Origin: Deltaproteobacteria bacterium
GTDB taxonomy: Bacteria > Desulfobacterota > GWC2-55-46 > DRQE01
Reading direction: 5' to 3'
Assembly (NCBI GenBank): GCA_015492245.1
Contig: WGFM01000002.1
Coordinates: 62,001-126,000 of the forward strand
DNA: 64,000 nucleotides
The stretch's first letter is position 1, and the number at the start of each line of letters is the position of its first letter. The position numbers and the translations under genes were made by a program. Below the pieces are notes generated by a model, which saw only the letters and a list, made by a program, of their open reading frames with translations, made no database searches and was not told where the DNA came from. Below, piece by piece: positions 17,934-28,342 of the stretch.

Positions 17934-18863
17934 ATGGTTACAGAGAGATGGACAAAAAGTGTGGATGAACTGATAGGACAGGCCATGGAGCATACAGGTG
18001 TTGCCATGGCAATACTGTCTGATGACCTCAATATACGCTGGATCAACAGGACCATGGAAGAACTGACAGGAGTAAAGAAAGACGATGCTCTGAGTATGAC
18101 AACCCCTGCGTTGTTCGCAAAGAGGCTTAAAAGACTCCTTGAAGACGGTGAGGCACTGGAGAAGAGGCTTCTTCTGGCATACAGAAATAACACATCCGTA
18201 GAAGGGCTGGAGTGCCACATACCTGCGCAGGGACGAAGGAAGGAAAGGTGGCTTCTTTTCTGGAGCAGGCCCATCCATGTTAATGGGTTGGGGCGGATCG
18301 AGTTCTTCATGGATATAACGGGCTACAGGATCCATCTTAACGGCATCATGGAAAGCGAGGAGGTCTTCAGAACCATAGCCATGTCGGCGCTGGATGCAAT
18401 AGTAACGGTGGATGGCAAGGGAAGTGTAACATTCTGGAACAGGGCTGCCGAAACAATGTTTGGCTACAGACAGGCAGAGGTCATCGGACGAAAGCTCTAT
18501 AAATTAATAATACCGGAAAAACTGCACAAACAGTTTCTCCACGGGTTCAGAAGGTTCGCCACAACAGGTGAGGGCAGGTTCATAGGAAAAACAGTGGAAG
18601 CAGAAGGTGTAAGAAAGGATGGCACAGAGGTGCCAGTGGAGTTGTCCCTCGCAGCGGTTAAAAGAAATGGTGTCTGGTGTGGAATAGGTATTGTGAGAGA
18701 TATAACGAAAAGGATAGAGATAGAGAAAGAACTTACCCAGAAGATAGATGACCTGGAGCGGATGAACAGAATCATGGTGGGAAGAGAGTTGAGGATGGAG
18801 GAGTTGAGAAAAGAAATCGTCAGATTGAGGAAGCGCATCGATGAGCTTGAAAGTGTTGAATAA
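17934..18863 (+). CDS. Tandem PAS-domain protein with C-terminal coiled coil
   Basis: A 309-residue soluble protein made of two PAS domains (about 15-125 and 130-250). The second has a clear PAC end (VRKDGTEVPVELSLAAV...GIGIVRDITKR). A charged coiled coil (about 250-309) follows, and no kinase, GGDEF or DNA-binding output. The coiled coil resembles the leading coiled coil of the next protein, whose gene overlaps this one by 23 bases. A signal-input partner for the HD-GYP protein or the downstream kinase is plausible but unproven. RBS AAGTAAAGGGGG is upstream of ATG 17934. Confidence 0.75.
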   Translation: MVTERWTKSVDELIGQAMEHTGVAMAILSDDLNIRWINRTMEELTGVKKDDALSMTTPALFAKRLKRLLEDGEALEKRLLLAYRNNTSVEGLECHIPAQGRRKERWLLFWSRPIHVNGLGRIEFFMDITGYRIHLNGIMESEEVFRTIAMSALDAIVTVDGKGSVTFWNRAAETMFGYRQAEVIGRKLYKLIIPEKLHKQFLHGFRRFATTGEGRFIGKTVEAEGVRKDGTEVPVELSLAAVKRNGVWCGIGIVRDITKRIEIEKELTQKIDDLERMNRIMVGRELRMEELRKEIVRLRKRIDELESVE

Positions 18864-21015
18864 AGGCATAGATAGAATAAAAGGGCTGGAGAAAGAGATT
18901 GAAGGCCTGAGGGCTGAAGTTGCAAGGCTTCGGGAGAGAGAGCGTGAGTTCGAGGACACCCGAAGGGCCATGCTCTATATACTGGAAGACCTCAACGAGA
19001 CGGGACACCGCATAATAAAGGCGAAAAGGGAGTGGGAGACAACATTCGATGCAATAAAGGACCCCATCTGTATACACGATGAAAAATACAGGATAATAAG
19101 GGCAAACAGGGCATACAGACAGGCAGCCCGCATGCCCTACGAGGAATTCCTGGGAAGACCCTACTACGAGATATTCCCCTCCACAAAAAGGCCTATATGT
19201 AGCTGTGTCGATGATGGAACAAGACAGGATGTGCTCGAAGAGGTCAGGGTCAAGGGAAAGAAGACATACAGGCTCAAGGTCTATCCTGTAAGAGACAAGA
19301 TGCTCTCGGAGTTTTTCTCTGTCCATGTGCTCGAGGACATAACAGACCAGCGCCGTGCGGAAGAGGAACTCAAGAATAGTTTCGAGAAACTCTGGGAAGA
19401 GAAGGAGAGAACAGCCAATCTCCTTATGATAGCCCATGCAACGGCACATACAACTGACAGACACAGGCTCATAGAAGAGGTGGTCACCTGTTCAAGCAAG
19501 ATAATAGGTTGCGATATATGTATAGTGTATCTACAGGATATGGAAGAAGATGCATTCAGGCTGGAGTATGCAAGAGGGTTGTCCGAGGATGTGCTCTCTC
19601 TTTTCAGAACCACCCCTGTTGATATGGAGTTTTCCATTATAAAAGGCGTTATGGACAAGGGTGTTCCAGTAGTCTATAGCGATGTGGAAGGAGAGCTCAA
19701 GGGCTCTGTGTTCGAAGTGCTCAAGAATGTAAAGAGTATGCTTATAATACCCTTCGAAGGCAAAAGAGGCCCCCTTGGATTCATGCTTGGTGTATTTGCA
19801 AGAGAGGGCTATGAGTCTGTTCAGTTCACACAGAGGGAACTGGAGTTGTTCCATGGCATAGCAGACCAGGTATCACTCTCGCTCGAAGAGGCACACCTCT
19901 ACAAGGAGAGTGTGGACAGGGCAATGGAGCTATCTTACAATATAGAGACCATACGGGTAATGCACGAGATAGACAGATACATACTGTCCACACTTAAGCC
20001 ATCAGAGATATTCGATACAGTAACGCGCATGATTTCCCTCGTTGTGCCAGCAGATGGAACGGCCATACTCCTTGTAGACAAGGACACACAGGAGTTCATC
20101 TACACAGCCGGTTACTCTGTGAAGTCATTCAAGAAAGGAGAGCGTATAGGCTGTGAGGATATGGATGCATCTGTTACACTGAGGACAGGCACCCCGATGT
20201 TCGAGCCCAATTTTAAAGAAAAGAAGGCTATAAAAAGATTCGAAGAGAGGTTGCTCAAAGAGGGGTTCTTCTCTTCGGTCATGCTTCCCCTTGTTGTAAA
20301 AAGGCAGACAGCAGGGGTGCTCATAGCACTGTCGCATCGGCCATCAGGATTTGTGCCGGAAGACCTCTCTACACTGGAGAAGATTTCCACACAGCTCTCT
20401 GTGGCACTGGAGAATGCGAGACTCATGGAGGACCTAGAGGAGTTGTTCTGGGGAACCGTGAGGACCCTTACAGAAACCATAGACGCAAAGAGCAGATGGA
20501 CCGCAGGGCACTCCAGAAGGGTTGCAGAGTTCTCCGTTGCCATAGGAAAGGAACTTGGTATGAGCGAAAGGGAGATTAAAAGATTGGAGCTTGCGGCTCT
20601 GTTGCATGATATAGGGAAGATAGGTGTCTATGAGTCCATCCTGGACAAACCGGCGAGACTCTCAAGGAGCGAGGTGGAGATGATGAGGCAGCATCCCATG
20701 AAGGGGGCTGAAATACTCAAGCCCATAAAACAGCTTGAGGACATAATACCGGTCATAAGACACCACCACGAGTGGTATAATGGCAGGGGTTATCCTGACG
20801 GCCTCATGGCAGAGAAGATACCACTTTTTGCACGCATAATAGCAGTTGCTGACACTGTGGATGCCATGTCTTCTGACAGGCCGTACAGGAAAGCACTCTC
20901 CAGAGAGGCGATAGTGGAGGAACTTAAGAGATTTGCAGGTGTGCAGTTCGACCCACAGTGTGTGGATGCCTTTACAGCAGCACTGTACAGGGGGGTTGTA
21001 TCTGTTCTGCATTAG
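18841..21015 (+). CDS. PAS-GAF-GAF-HD-GYP cyclic-di-GMP phosphodiesterase
   Basis: A 724-residue soluble protein. Order: coiled coil (about 1-50), PAS (about 55-170) containing a Cys pair (PICSC), GAF (about 185-340), GAF (about 370-525) and HD-GYP (about 530-724). The catalytic domain has all key motifs: HSRRVAEF, LLHDIGKIG (near 585), HPMKGAEIL, RHHHE and GRGYPDGL (near 648). HD-GYP enzymes hydrolyse cyclic di-GMP, so with the upstream GGDEF gene the cluster both makes and degrades this messenger. ATG 18841 overlaps the preceding gene. Confidence 0.88.
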   Translation: MSLKVLNKGIDRIKGLEKEIEGLRAEVARLREREREFEDTRRAMLYILEDLNETGHRIIKAKREWETTFDAIKDPICIHDEKYRIIRANRAYRQAARMPYEEFLGRPYYEIFPSTKRPICSCVDDGTRQDVLEEVRVKGKKTYRLKVYPVRDKMLSEFFSVHVLEDITDQRRAEEELKNSFEKLWEEKERTANLLMIAHATAHTTDRHRLIEEVVTCSSKIIGCDICIVYLQDMEEDAFRLEYARGLSEDVLSLFRTTPVDMEFSIIKGVMDKGVPVVYSDVEGELKGSVFEVLKNVKSMLIIPFEGKRGPLGFMLGVFAREGYESVQFTQRELELFHGIADQVSLSLEEAHLYKESVDRAMELSYNIETIRVMHEIDRYILSTLKPSEIFDTVTRMISLVVPADGTAILLVDKDTQEFIYTAGYSVKSFKKGERIGCEDMDASVTLRTGTPMFEPNFKEKKAIKRFEERLLKEGFFSSVMLPLVVKRQTAGVLIALSHRPSGFVPEDLSTLEKISTQLSVALENARLMEDLEELFWGTVRTLTETIDAKSRWTAGHSRRVAEFSVAIGKELGMSEREIKRLELAALLHDIGKIGVYESILDKPARLSRSEVEMMRQHPMKGAEILKPIKQLEDIIPVIRHHHEWYNGRGYPDGLMAEKIPLFARIIAVADTVDAMSSDRPYRKALSREAIVEELKRFAGVQFDPQCVDAFTAALYRGVVSVLH

Positions 21016-21082
21016 TGATGAACAGGGGCCAAATACTTGACAGAGCGGCTCTTTTGTCTTCTGTTGGAAACCATGCCCCATT

Positions 21083-22765
21083 ATGTATATAACTGTCAGA
21101 AACCACTGGTCTATGATGAGAAGATTTAAAGATATATTGCGTAACCTCTCCATAAGACACAAGATGATGGTCATATCCCTTTCTGTTACGGGTATTGCCA
21201 TCTTTCTGGTAAGTGTAATCCATATAATAGACGAGGTCATAATACTCAGAGACTCTGTGGGGCATGAGCTTGAGACAAGGGCAAAACTTATGAGCCATGG
21301 CCTTGCCCTCTCGCTCAGAGGAGGCGACACAGAAAGGACAGAGCAGATTCTTCTGCTTCTAAGAGGCACCCCCCATGTGGTGCAGGCGGTAGTCTACAGA
21401 GGCGACGGCACAGTTGTTGCGACATATACCAAAGAGAGGTGGGGTGCTTCCACCCCCTCTTACAGGAACAATAGCTACATCTACTACGATATTCGTAGCA
21501 TCCACATGTTCTACCCCATAGAGGATAGTGGTGGGACAGTTGGCACACTCTATCTCGAGTCAGACCTTACAGGGATATACGCACACTTTAAAAGCCATCT
21601 TGCAGGGTTTTTGATTATAGTGGTTGTCTCCTTCGGGGTGGTATACATATTTCTTGCAAAGGTGCAGAACTGGATTACAGAGCCCATACAGAGACTCATA
21701 GAGCTTATGCACAGTGTCTCTTCGAGACGCGACTACTCTGTGCGCGCCACGGTAGAAAGCCGTGACGAGATAGGAACCCTTGTCGCAGGATTCAACTCCA
21801 TGATAGAGGAGATAGACAAAAGAGACAGAGAACTCGAGACAAGGGTGAAGGAGAGGACCACGGAACTCAACAGGACACTCAGTGAGATGGAGTCCTACAA
21901 GGACAGGCTCGAGGATGCCTGCAGGAAGCTCAAGGAGTCCGAGAAGAGCCTTGTGCAGGCCGCAAAGCTTGCATCCCTGGGAGAACTGGGTGCAGGTATA
22001 GCCCATGAGCTCAACAGCCCCCTTGCAGGAATACTGTCCATAACCGAGGTGCTCCTTAAAAGGGTGGATAGGGAGGAGCCCAACTACTTCTTTCTCGAAA
22101 AGATAAAGGATGCTGCCCTGAGGGCAAGAAACATTATAGTGGACCTGCTTTCCTACTCGCGACCCACCAGGGATATAATGGAACCCCTGGATGTGAACGA
22201 TGTTGTAAAGTCCACACTCTCTCTTTTCATATCAGAGCTCAAGACCACCTCTGTGGAGATACATGAAGAACTCTCTACAGAGCTTCCGCCTGTCAAGGGG
22301 AATAAGGGGCAGTTGATGGAGGTCATCCTGAATCTCATAAAGAACGCAAGGGATGCCCTCTATGGTTCCGGCAGCATCTACATAAGAACAGGGCTTACGG
22401 AGAGGAGCAACAGGAAGTTCGTCTTCTGCGAGGTGGAGGATACAGGCCGTGGTATACCAGATGATGTGAAGGACAAGATATTCGATCCGTTCTTTACAAC
22501 CAAGGAGAAAGGTGGTGGACTCAATGTAGGGCTCGGACTCTGTATCTGCAAAAGTATAGTAGATGTACATGGCGGCACCATAGAGTTTGAGACAACACTT
22601 GGAAAAGGTACCGTCTTCAGGATTCTTCTGCCTGTGTACAGGGATGATACACTAAAGAAAGGAGGAGGGGATAATGCAGGAGGCGATACCTCTGGGAAGG
22701 GAACAGAGAAAGAGAAAGAAGATGCCGGCTCAACCGGTAAAGAAAAAGATACTGATTGTAGATGA
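21083..22765 (+). CDS. Membrane sensor histidine kinase (HAMP-HisKA-HATPase)
   Basis: Up to 560 residues; ATG codons at 21083, 21113 or 21116 could start it, none with a strong ribosome-binding site. Two membrane spans flank a periplasmic sensor (about residues 55-170). HAMP (about 195-250) and a coiled coil follow. The H-box is LGELGAGIAHELNSPLAGI, with phospho-acceptor H308 counted from 21083. N-box NLIKNARDAL, G1 DTGRGIP, F-box PFFTT and G2 GLGLCICKSIV are complete. The last 40 residues are low-complexity, because the frame runs on through the ribosome-binding site and start of the receiver gene, with which it overlaps by 92 bases. Confidence 0.9.
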   Translation: MYITVRNHWSMMRRFKDILRNLSIRHKMMVISLSVTGIAIFLVSVIHIIDEVIILRDSVGHELETRAKLMSHGLALSLRGGDTERTEQILLLLRGTPHVVQAVVYRGDGTVVATYTKERWGASTPSYRNNSYIYYDIRSIHMFYPIEDSGGTVGTLYLESDLTGIYAHFKSHLAGFLIIVVVSFGVVYIFLAKVQNWITEPIQRLIELMHSVSSRRDYSVRATVESRDEIGTLVAGFNSMIEEIDKRDRELETRVKERTTELNRTLSEMESYKDRLEDACRKLKESEKSLVQAAKLASLGELGAGIAHELNSPLAGILSITEVLLKRVDREEPNYFFLEKIKDAALRARNIIVDLLSYSRPTRDIMEPLDVNDVVKSTLSLFISELKTTSVEIHEELSTELPPVKGNKGQLMEVILNLIKNARDALYGSGSIYIRTGLTERSNRKFVFCEVEDTGRGIPDDVKDKIFDPFFTTKEKGGGLNVGLGLCICKSIVDVHGGTIEFETTLGKGTVFRILLPVYRDDTLKKGGGDNAGGDTSGKGTEKEKEDAGSTGKEKDTDCR

Positions 22766-23102
22766 TGAAGAATCAATCGGAATAGGCATGACCGAGATAT
22801 TGAAAGATGCGGGTTTCATGGCACACTATGTTACAGATGGCGTGAAGGCAGTTGAAGAGATGTCGAAGATCCGCTACGACCTTATCTTTATGGATATAGT
22901 TATGCCCAAGATGAACGGCCTTGAGGCATTCCGGAAGATCAAGCAGATAAACAAGGATGCAAAGGTGGTGCTATTTACAGGTTTCTATAAGGATGCAGAA
23001 AAGATAATATTCGAGGGTATAAAGGAAGGTATGATAGAAGAGTTTCTGAGGAAACCCTTCTTTGCAGAGGAGATAATAAATATCGCCAGAAAGTACGCAT
23101 AA
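22674..23102 (+). CDS. Stand-alone receiver-domain response regulator
   Basis: A 142-residue protein consisting of one receiver domain: ILIVDDEES acid pocket, phospho-acceptor D74 in FMDIVMPKMNG, T in LFTGF and K in FLRKPF. There is no output domain. ATG 22674 is preferred to ATG 22722 because a very strong ribosome-binding site, GGAGGAGGGG (22661-22670), precedes it inside the kinase gene. It is the obvious partner of the kinase and may work by protein-protein contact, as in CheY- or Spo0F-like relays. Confidence 0.88.
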   Translation: MQEAIPLGREQRKRKKMPAQPVKKKILIVDDEESIGIGMTEILKDAGFMAHYVTDGVKAVEEMSKIRYDLIFMDIVMPKMNGLEAFRKIKQINKDAKVVLFTGFYKDAEKIIFEGIKEGMIEEFLRKPFFAEEIINIARKYA

Positions 23103-23156
23103 GTCCAGAACCACCTTCCTGTCATGGGGCGCCTTCGATCCGGGGCAAATTTTCTC

Positions 23157-23185
23157 TTGACAGTTACAAAACCCTCTGTTAGTTT
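23157..23185 (+). promoter_or_regulatory. Possible promoter upstream of the aminotransferase
   Basis: A perfect TTGACA (23157-23162) is followed 17 bases later by TAGTTT, a poor -10. The -35 is convincing and the -10 is not. Confidence 0.35.
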
Positions 23186-23234
23186 TTACTTTTCTATATC
23201 AAGATAAGAGTCGGGAACAAAAGGAGGCACTCCA

Positions 23235-24386
23235 ATGAGAAAGGATTACCTGCTTGCCCCGGGGCCAACCCCAGTTCCATCGAGGGTGCTGCTTGCAATG
23301 GCACAACCTGTAATACACCATAGAACGCCACAGTTCTCCAAGGTGTTCGAAGAGGCAGCCACCCTTCTTAAACATGTCTTTCAAACAGAAGAAGATGTGC
23401 TCATCCTGGCATCCTCTGGCACAGGTGCCATGGAGAGTGCGGTTACAAACCTGTTCTCACCAGGCGACGAGGTGGTTGTGGTAAACAGTGGAAAGTTCGG
23501 CGAAAGGTGGGGACAGATAGCTGAAAGCTACGGGCTCAAGGTGCACTGGATAAATGTGGAATGGGGCAGGGCGGTCGACCCGGCAGTGGTAAAAGAGGTG
23601 ATGGACAACAACCCCGACACAAAGGGCATACTCTGCCAGGCAAGCGAGACATCCACCACTGTGCAGCACCCTGTAAGAGAGCTTGCACAGCTCACAAAGG
23701 ATCATGATGCCATAATAGTGGTAGATGGTATTACAGCCGTTGGTGTTATGGACATACCCATGGACGAGTGGGGTATAGATGTGCTCGTAAGTGGCTCGCA
23801 GAAGGCGTTCATGCTTCCTCCAGGGCTTGCCTTCATAGCTCTGAGCAAGAAGGCATGGGAGTTTGCAGAAAGGGCCGGATGCCCCAGGTATTACTTCGAC
23901 CTCAAGAAGGAAAGAAAGAACCTTGCCAAACAGACAACCGCCTATACTCCTGCAGTCTCTCTTATAACAGGGCTGAGAGAGGCACTCCTTATGATAAAGG
24001 AAGAGGGGCTTGAGAATGTCTTCAAAAGACACGAGGTTCTGGCACGGGCAGCACGGCAGAGCATGAAGGCACTGGGTCTGAAGCTTCTTGCCCCTGAAAG
24101 CCCCAGCCTTGCTGCAACAGGGGTATATCTGCCAGAAGAGGTGGATGGGGCGAAGTTTGTAAAGTACTTAAGAGACACAATGGGTGTTACGGTGGCAGGT
24201 GGACAGGACAAACTCAAGGGCAAGATATTCCGTATAGCACACCTTGGTTACATAGATACATTCGACATGATTACCGCTGTCTCTGCCGTGGAGATGGGGC
24301 TTTCGCTGTTCGGCTACAATGTGGATATGGGTAGAGGGGTGGCAGAGGCAGAGCGGATACTTCTTGAAAGATACAAAAAACCGTGA
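23235..24386 (+). CDS. Class V aminotransferase (serine/alanine-glyoxylate type)
   Basis: A 383-residue PLP enzyme of the alanine-glyoxylate/serine-pyruvate branch. It opens with the typical LAPGPTPVPSRVL, has HRTPQFSK, and SGTGAMESAV in the PLP phosphate-binding part. The PLP lysine is in SGSQKAFMLPPGLAF (near residue 190). It lies 13 bases before serA, a pairing seen in several deep-branching bacteria. In these, the aminotransferase may supply the transamination step of serine or glycine metabolism; the exact substrate cannot be read from sequence. AAAGGAGG precedes ATG 23235. Confidence 0.88.
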   Translation: MRKDYLLAPGPTPVPSRVLLAMAQPVIHHRTPQFSKVFEEAATLLKHVFQTEEDVLILASSGTGAMESAVTNLFSPGDEVVVVNSGKFGERWGQIAESYGLKVHWINVEWGRAVDPAVVKEVMDNNPDTKGILCQASETSTTVQHPVRELAQLTKDHDAIIVVDGITAVGVMDIPMDEWGIDVLVSGSQKAFMLPPGLAFIALSKKAWEFAERAGCPRYYFDLKKERKNLAKQTTAYTPAVSLITGLREALLMIKEEGLENVFKRHEVLARAARQSMKALGLKLLAPESPSLAATGVYLPEEVDGAKFVKYLRDTMGVTVAGGQDKLKGKIFRIAHLGYIDTFDMITAVSAVEMGLSLFGYNVDMGRGVAEAERILLERYKKP

Positions 24387-24399
24387 GGTGATGTGAAAG

Positions 24400-25986
24400 A
24401 TGATGAGAGTCCTTATAAGCGACAGCCTGCCACCTGTGGCAAGGGAAATATTCGAGAAGACAGGCAAGCTCAAGTGTGATTTCGAGCCGAAGATAACCGC
24501 CGAGGAACTCAAGGAGCGGATAAAGGACTACCATGGCCTCGTGGTGAGAAGCCGAACGAAGGTTACAGCCGAGATACTCGAGCGTGCCACCAATCTCAGG
24601 GTAATTGGAAGGGCGGGCACAGGGGTTGACAATATAGATGTTGAGAGGGCAACCAAGATGGGTGTGGTGGTCATGAACACCCCGGGGGGTAACACCATAA
24701 CCACAGCAGAACATACAATAGCCCTCTTGTTTGCACTGGCAAGAAACATCCCGCAGGCAGATGCCTCGTTGAAAAAGGGCGAGTGGGAAAGAAAGAAGTT
24801 CGAGGGTGTGGAACTTACAGACAAAACCCTGGGGGTGATAGGGGCTGGAAACATAGGCTCTGTGGTTGCCCAGAGGGCGCTGGGGCTCAAGATGAATGTT
24901 ATAGTATACGACCCGTACATATCCGAAGAGATGGCAGACAGGATGGGGGTAAGGCTTGTAACCCTGGATGAGCTCTTCAGAGAGAGTGATTTTATAACCA
25001 TACATGTCCCCCTCACACAGGATACCAGGAACCTTATAAACAGGGACACCATAAAGAAGATGAAAAAGGGGGCAAGGATAGTAAACTGCGCAAGAGGTGG
25101 TATAGTCAACGAGGCAGACCTCTATGAAGCCATAAAGGAGGGGCATGTGGCGGGCGCGGCCGTGGATGTGTTCGAAAAGGAGCCTCCTCCAGAGGACCTG
25201 CCACTTCTTGGCCTCGAGAATGTGGTTGCAACCCCACACCTTGGTGCATCCACCCGGGAGGCACAGACCAAGGTGGCAAGGGCCATCGCAGAGCAGATGG
25301 CAGACTACCTCATAAATGGAACCATAAGGAACGCCGTCAATGTGCCATCCATTCCGCAGGAGCTTCTGGAGATACTCAGGCCCTACATATCTCTGGGAGA
25401 AAGACTCGGCAGCTTCCAGGGCCAGCTCCTTAAGGGTAGAATCGAGGAGGTTACCGTAGAGTACAGCGGGGATGTGGTGGAATACGATGTAGCACCCATA
25501 ACCATAGCCTGTATAAAGGGCATGCTTGAGCAGATTATGGAGCAGAACATAAACTTCGTCAATGCACCCCATGTTGCAAAGGAGAGGGGCATAAAGGTGG
25601 TGGAGGTGAAGAGCTCAAGGCCGATAGACTTTGCGAGCTCCATAACCGTGAAGGTCAAAGGAGGTGGCGAGGAGCACCTCGTTGAGGGAGCACTCTTCGG
25701 AAAGGCCGACCCAAGGATAGTCAAGATAGACAAGTTCTTCCTCGATGCCATACCAGAGGGGTATCTGCTGGTCATACACAACGAGGACAAGCCAGGGGTT
25801 ATAGGAAAGGTGGGCACCCTTCTTGGAGACAACAACATAAACATAGCAAGGCTCCACCTCGGCCGAGAGGCCATAGGTGGAGAGGCCGTATCTGTCTGGA
25901 ATATCGATACACCCCTTCCAGAAGAGCTGATGAAGAAACTTGCAGAGCTACCTTACATAATATCTGCCGTCATGGTAAGATTATGA
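24400..25986 (+). CDS. serA: D-3-phosphoglycerate dehydrogenase
   Basis: A 528-residue long-form SerA, committing 3-phosphoglycerate to serine. The NAD-binding Rossmann motif GVIGAGNIGS is near residue 146. The catalytic set is present: RG in NCARGGIVNE, E in DVFEKEPP, and H in TPHLGAST. An allosteric substrate-binding domain follows (about 325-450), then a C-terminal ACT domain (about 455-528; VIHNEDKPGVIGKVG), where serine feedback usually acts. GAGGTG lies before the ATG-ATG start at 24400. Confidence 0.95.
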   Translation: MMRVLISDSLPPVAREIFEKTGKLKCDFEPKITAEELKERIKDYHGLVVRSRTKVTAEILERATNLRVIGRAGTGVDNIDVERATKMGVVVMNTPGGNTITTAEHTIALLFALARNIPQADASLKKGEWERKKFEGVELTDKTLGVIGAGNIGSVVAQRALGLKMNVIVYDPYISEEMADRMGVRLVTLDELFRESDFITIHVPLTQDTRNLINRDTIKKMKKGARIVNCARGGIVNEADLYEAIKEGHVAGAAVDVFEKEPPPEDLPLLGLENVVATPHLGASTREAQTKVARAIAEQMADYLINGTIRNAVNVPSIPQELLEILRPYISLGERLGSFQGQLLKGRIEEVTVEYSGDVVEYDVAPITIACIKGMLEQIMEQNINFVNAPHVAKERGIKVVEVKSSRPIDFASSITVKVKGGGEEHLVEGALFGKADPRIVKIDKFFLDAIPEGYLLVIHNEDKPGVIGKVGTLLGDNNINIARLHLGREAIGGEAVSVWNIDTPLPEELMKKLAELPYIISAVMVRL

Positions 25987-26021
25987 CTGTTACAAGACTA
26001 ACACTTGAAAAATAGAAGAGA

Positions 26022-27023
26022 ATGAAAGACCCATCTTCCATATCCCTGCCAAGAGGGGTAAGAGACATCCTACCCGAAGAGGCAGAAAGGATATATTCTG
26101 TAGAGACCACCATAACAGATGTGTTCCACAGACAGGGCTTCCGCAGGGTTATAACCCCTCTCGTGGAGTATGTGGATGTGCTCTCAAGGGGGCTCGATGA
26201 GCGGCTCAAGGAAAGGCTATTCAAGTTCATAGACCCCCTTACGGGCAGGGTGGTTGCCATAAGACCTGATATAACCCCACAGATAGCTCGCATGGTGGCA
26301 ACGAAGATGCGCACAGAGGGGCTGCCGCTCAAGCTCTACTACAATGAGAATATCTTCCGCAGTACAAAACCCGATGATACATCCACTGTGGAACTGTTGC
26401 AGATAGGTGCCGAGTATATATCGGAGAAGGCACTGCCAGAGATAGATGCAGAGATGATAACCATGGCCATGGAGGCCCTCAACAGGCTCGGCATAGAGGA
26501 CTTCAGAGTTGACATAGGCGAGATGGGGTTCATAAAGGGCATAATGGCAGGGCTCAATGTGTCGGCCGGTACAGAGGAACTCATAAAAGATGCCATAGCA
26601 AAGAAGGACGGAGGGGCACTGAAGGAGCTTGTAGATGAGAACATGGACACCATAGGTGAGGAAGCAGCAAGGTTGCTCCTTTCACTTACAGAGCTCTATG
26701 GAGATACCACGGTTGTTGACAGGGCACTTGAGCATGTAAAAGAGGAGGGGTTGAGAGAACACCTTCTCTATGTAAAGAAGGTCGTCGATATTGTTGGTTC
26801 AAATGGTTTTGCCGATAATATCACCATAGACCTCGGGGAGGTAAGGGGTTTTGCCTATTACACCGGTATAATATTCGAGTGTTTCTGTGGCAGGATGTCA
26901 AGCCCCGTTCTGAGTGGAGGCAGATACGACAACCTCATGGCATCCTATGGGTACGATGTGAAGTCCACGGGTTTTGCCTTCGATGTGGCAGGCCTTGTTG
27001 CAATACTTTCCAGAGAGGTATAA
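26022..27023 (+). CDS. hisZ: ATP phosphoribosyltransferase regulatory subunit HisZ
   Basis: A 333-residue HisRS paralogue lacking the C-terminal anticodon-binding domain. It retains the class II core (PRGVRDILPEEAERI, then RPDITPQIARMVAT and the end STGFAFDVAGLVA). The usual catalytic histidyl motif RGLDYY is replaced by VRGFAYYTGIIFE, as in HisZ. HisZ activates short-form HisG in histidine synthesis; hisG is not in the window. A true hisS at 8583 supports this call. purA follows 9 bases later. Confidence 0.9.
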   Translation: MKDPSSISLPRGVRDILPEEAERIYSVETTITDVFHRQGFRRVITPLVEYVDVLSRGLDERLKERLFKFIDPLTGRVVAIRPDITPQIARMVATKMRTEGLPLKLYYNENIFRSTKPDDTSTVELLQIGAEYISEKALPEIDAEMITMAMEALNRLGIEDFRVDIGEMGFIKGIMAGLNVSAGTEELIKDAIAKKDGGALKELVDENMDTIGEEAARLLLSLTELYGDTTVVDRALEHVKEEGLREHLLYVKKVVDIVGSNGFADNITIDLGEVRGFAYYTGIIFECFCGRMSSPVLSGGRYDNLMASYGYDVKSTGFAFDVAGLVAILSREV

Positions 27024-28325
<1,302 letters not shown>

Positions 28326-28342
28326 GAGGCATCAGGGAAGAT

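Noticed and set aside
24271-25572. 433-codon minus-strand frame opposite serA
   Set aside because: Composition is typical of an antisense shadow, and serA motifs are complete on the plus strand.
26022-27023. Second histidyl-tRNA synthetase
   Set aside because: It lacks the RGLDYYTR motif and the anticodon-binding domain, and is the length of HisZ; hisS proper is at 8583.
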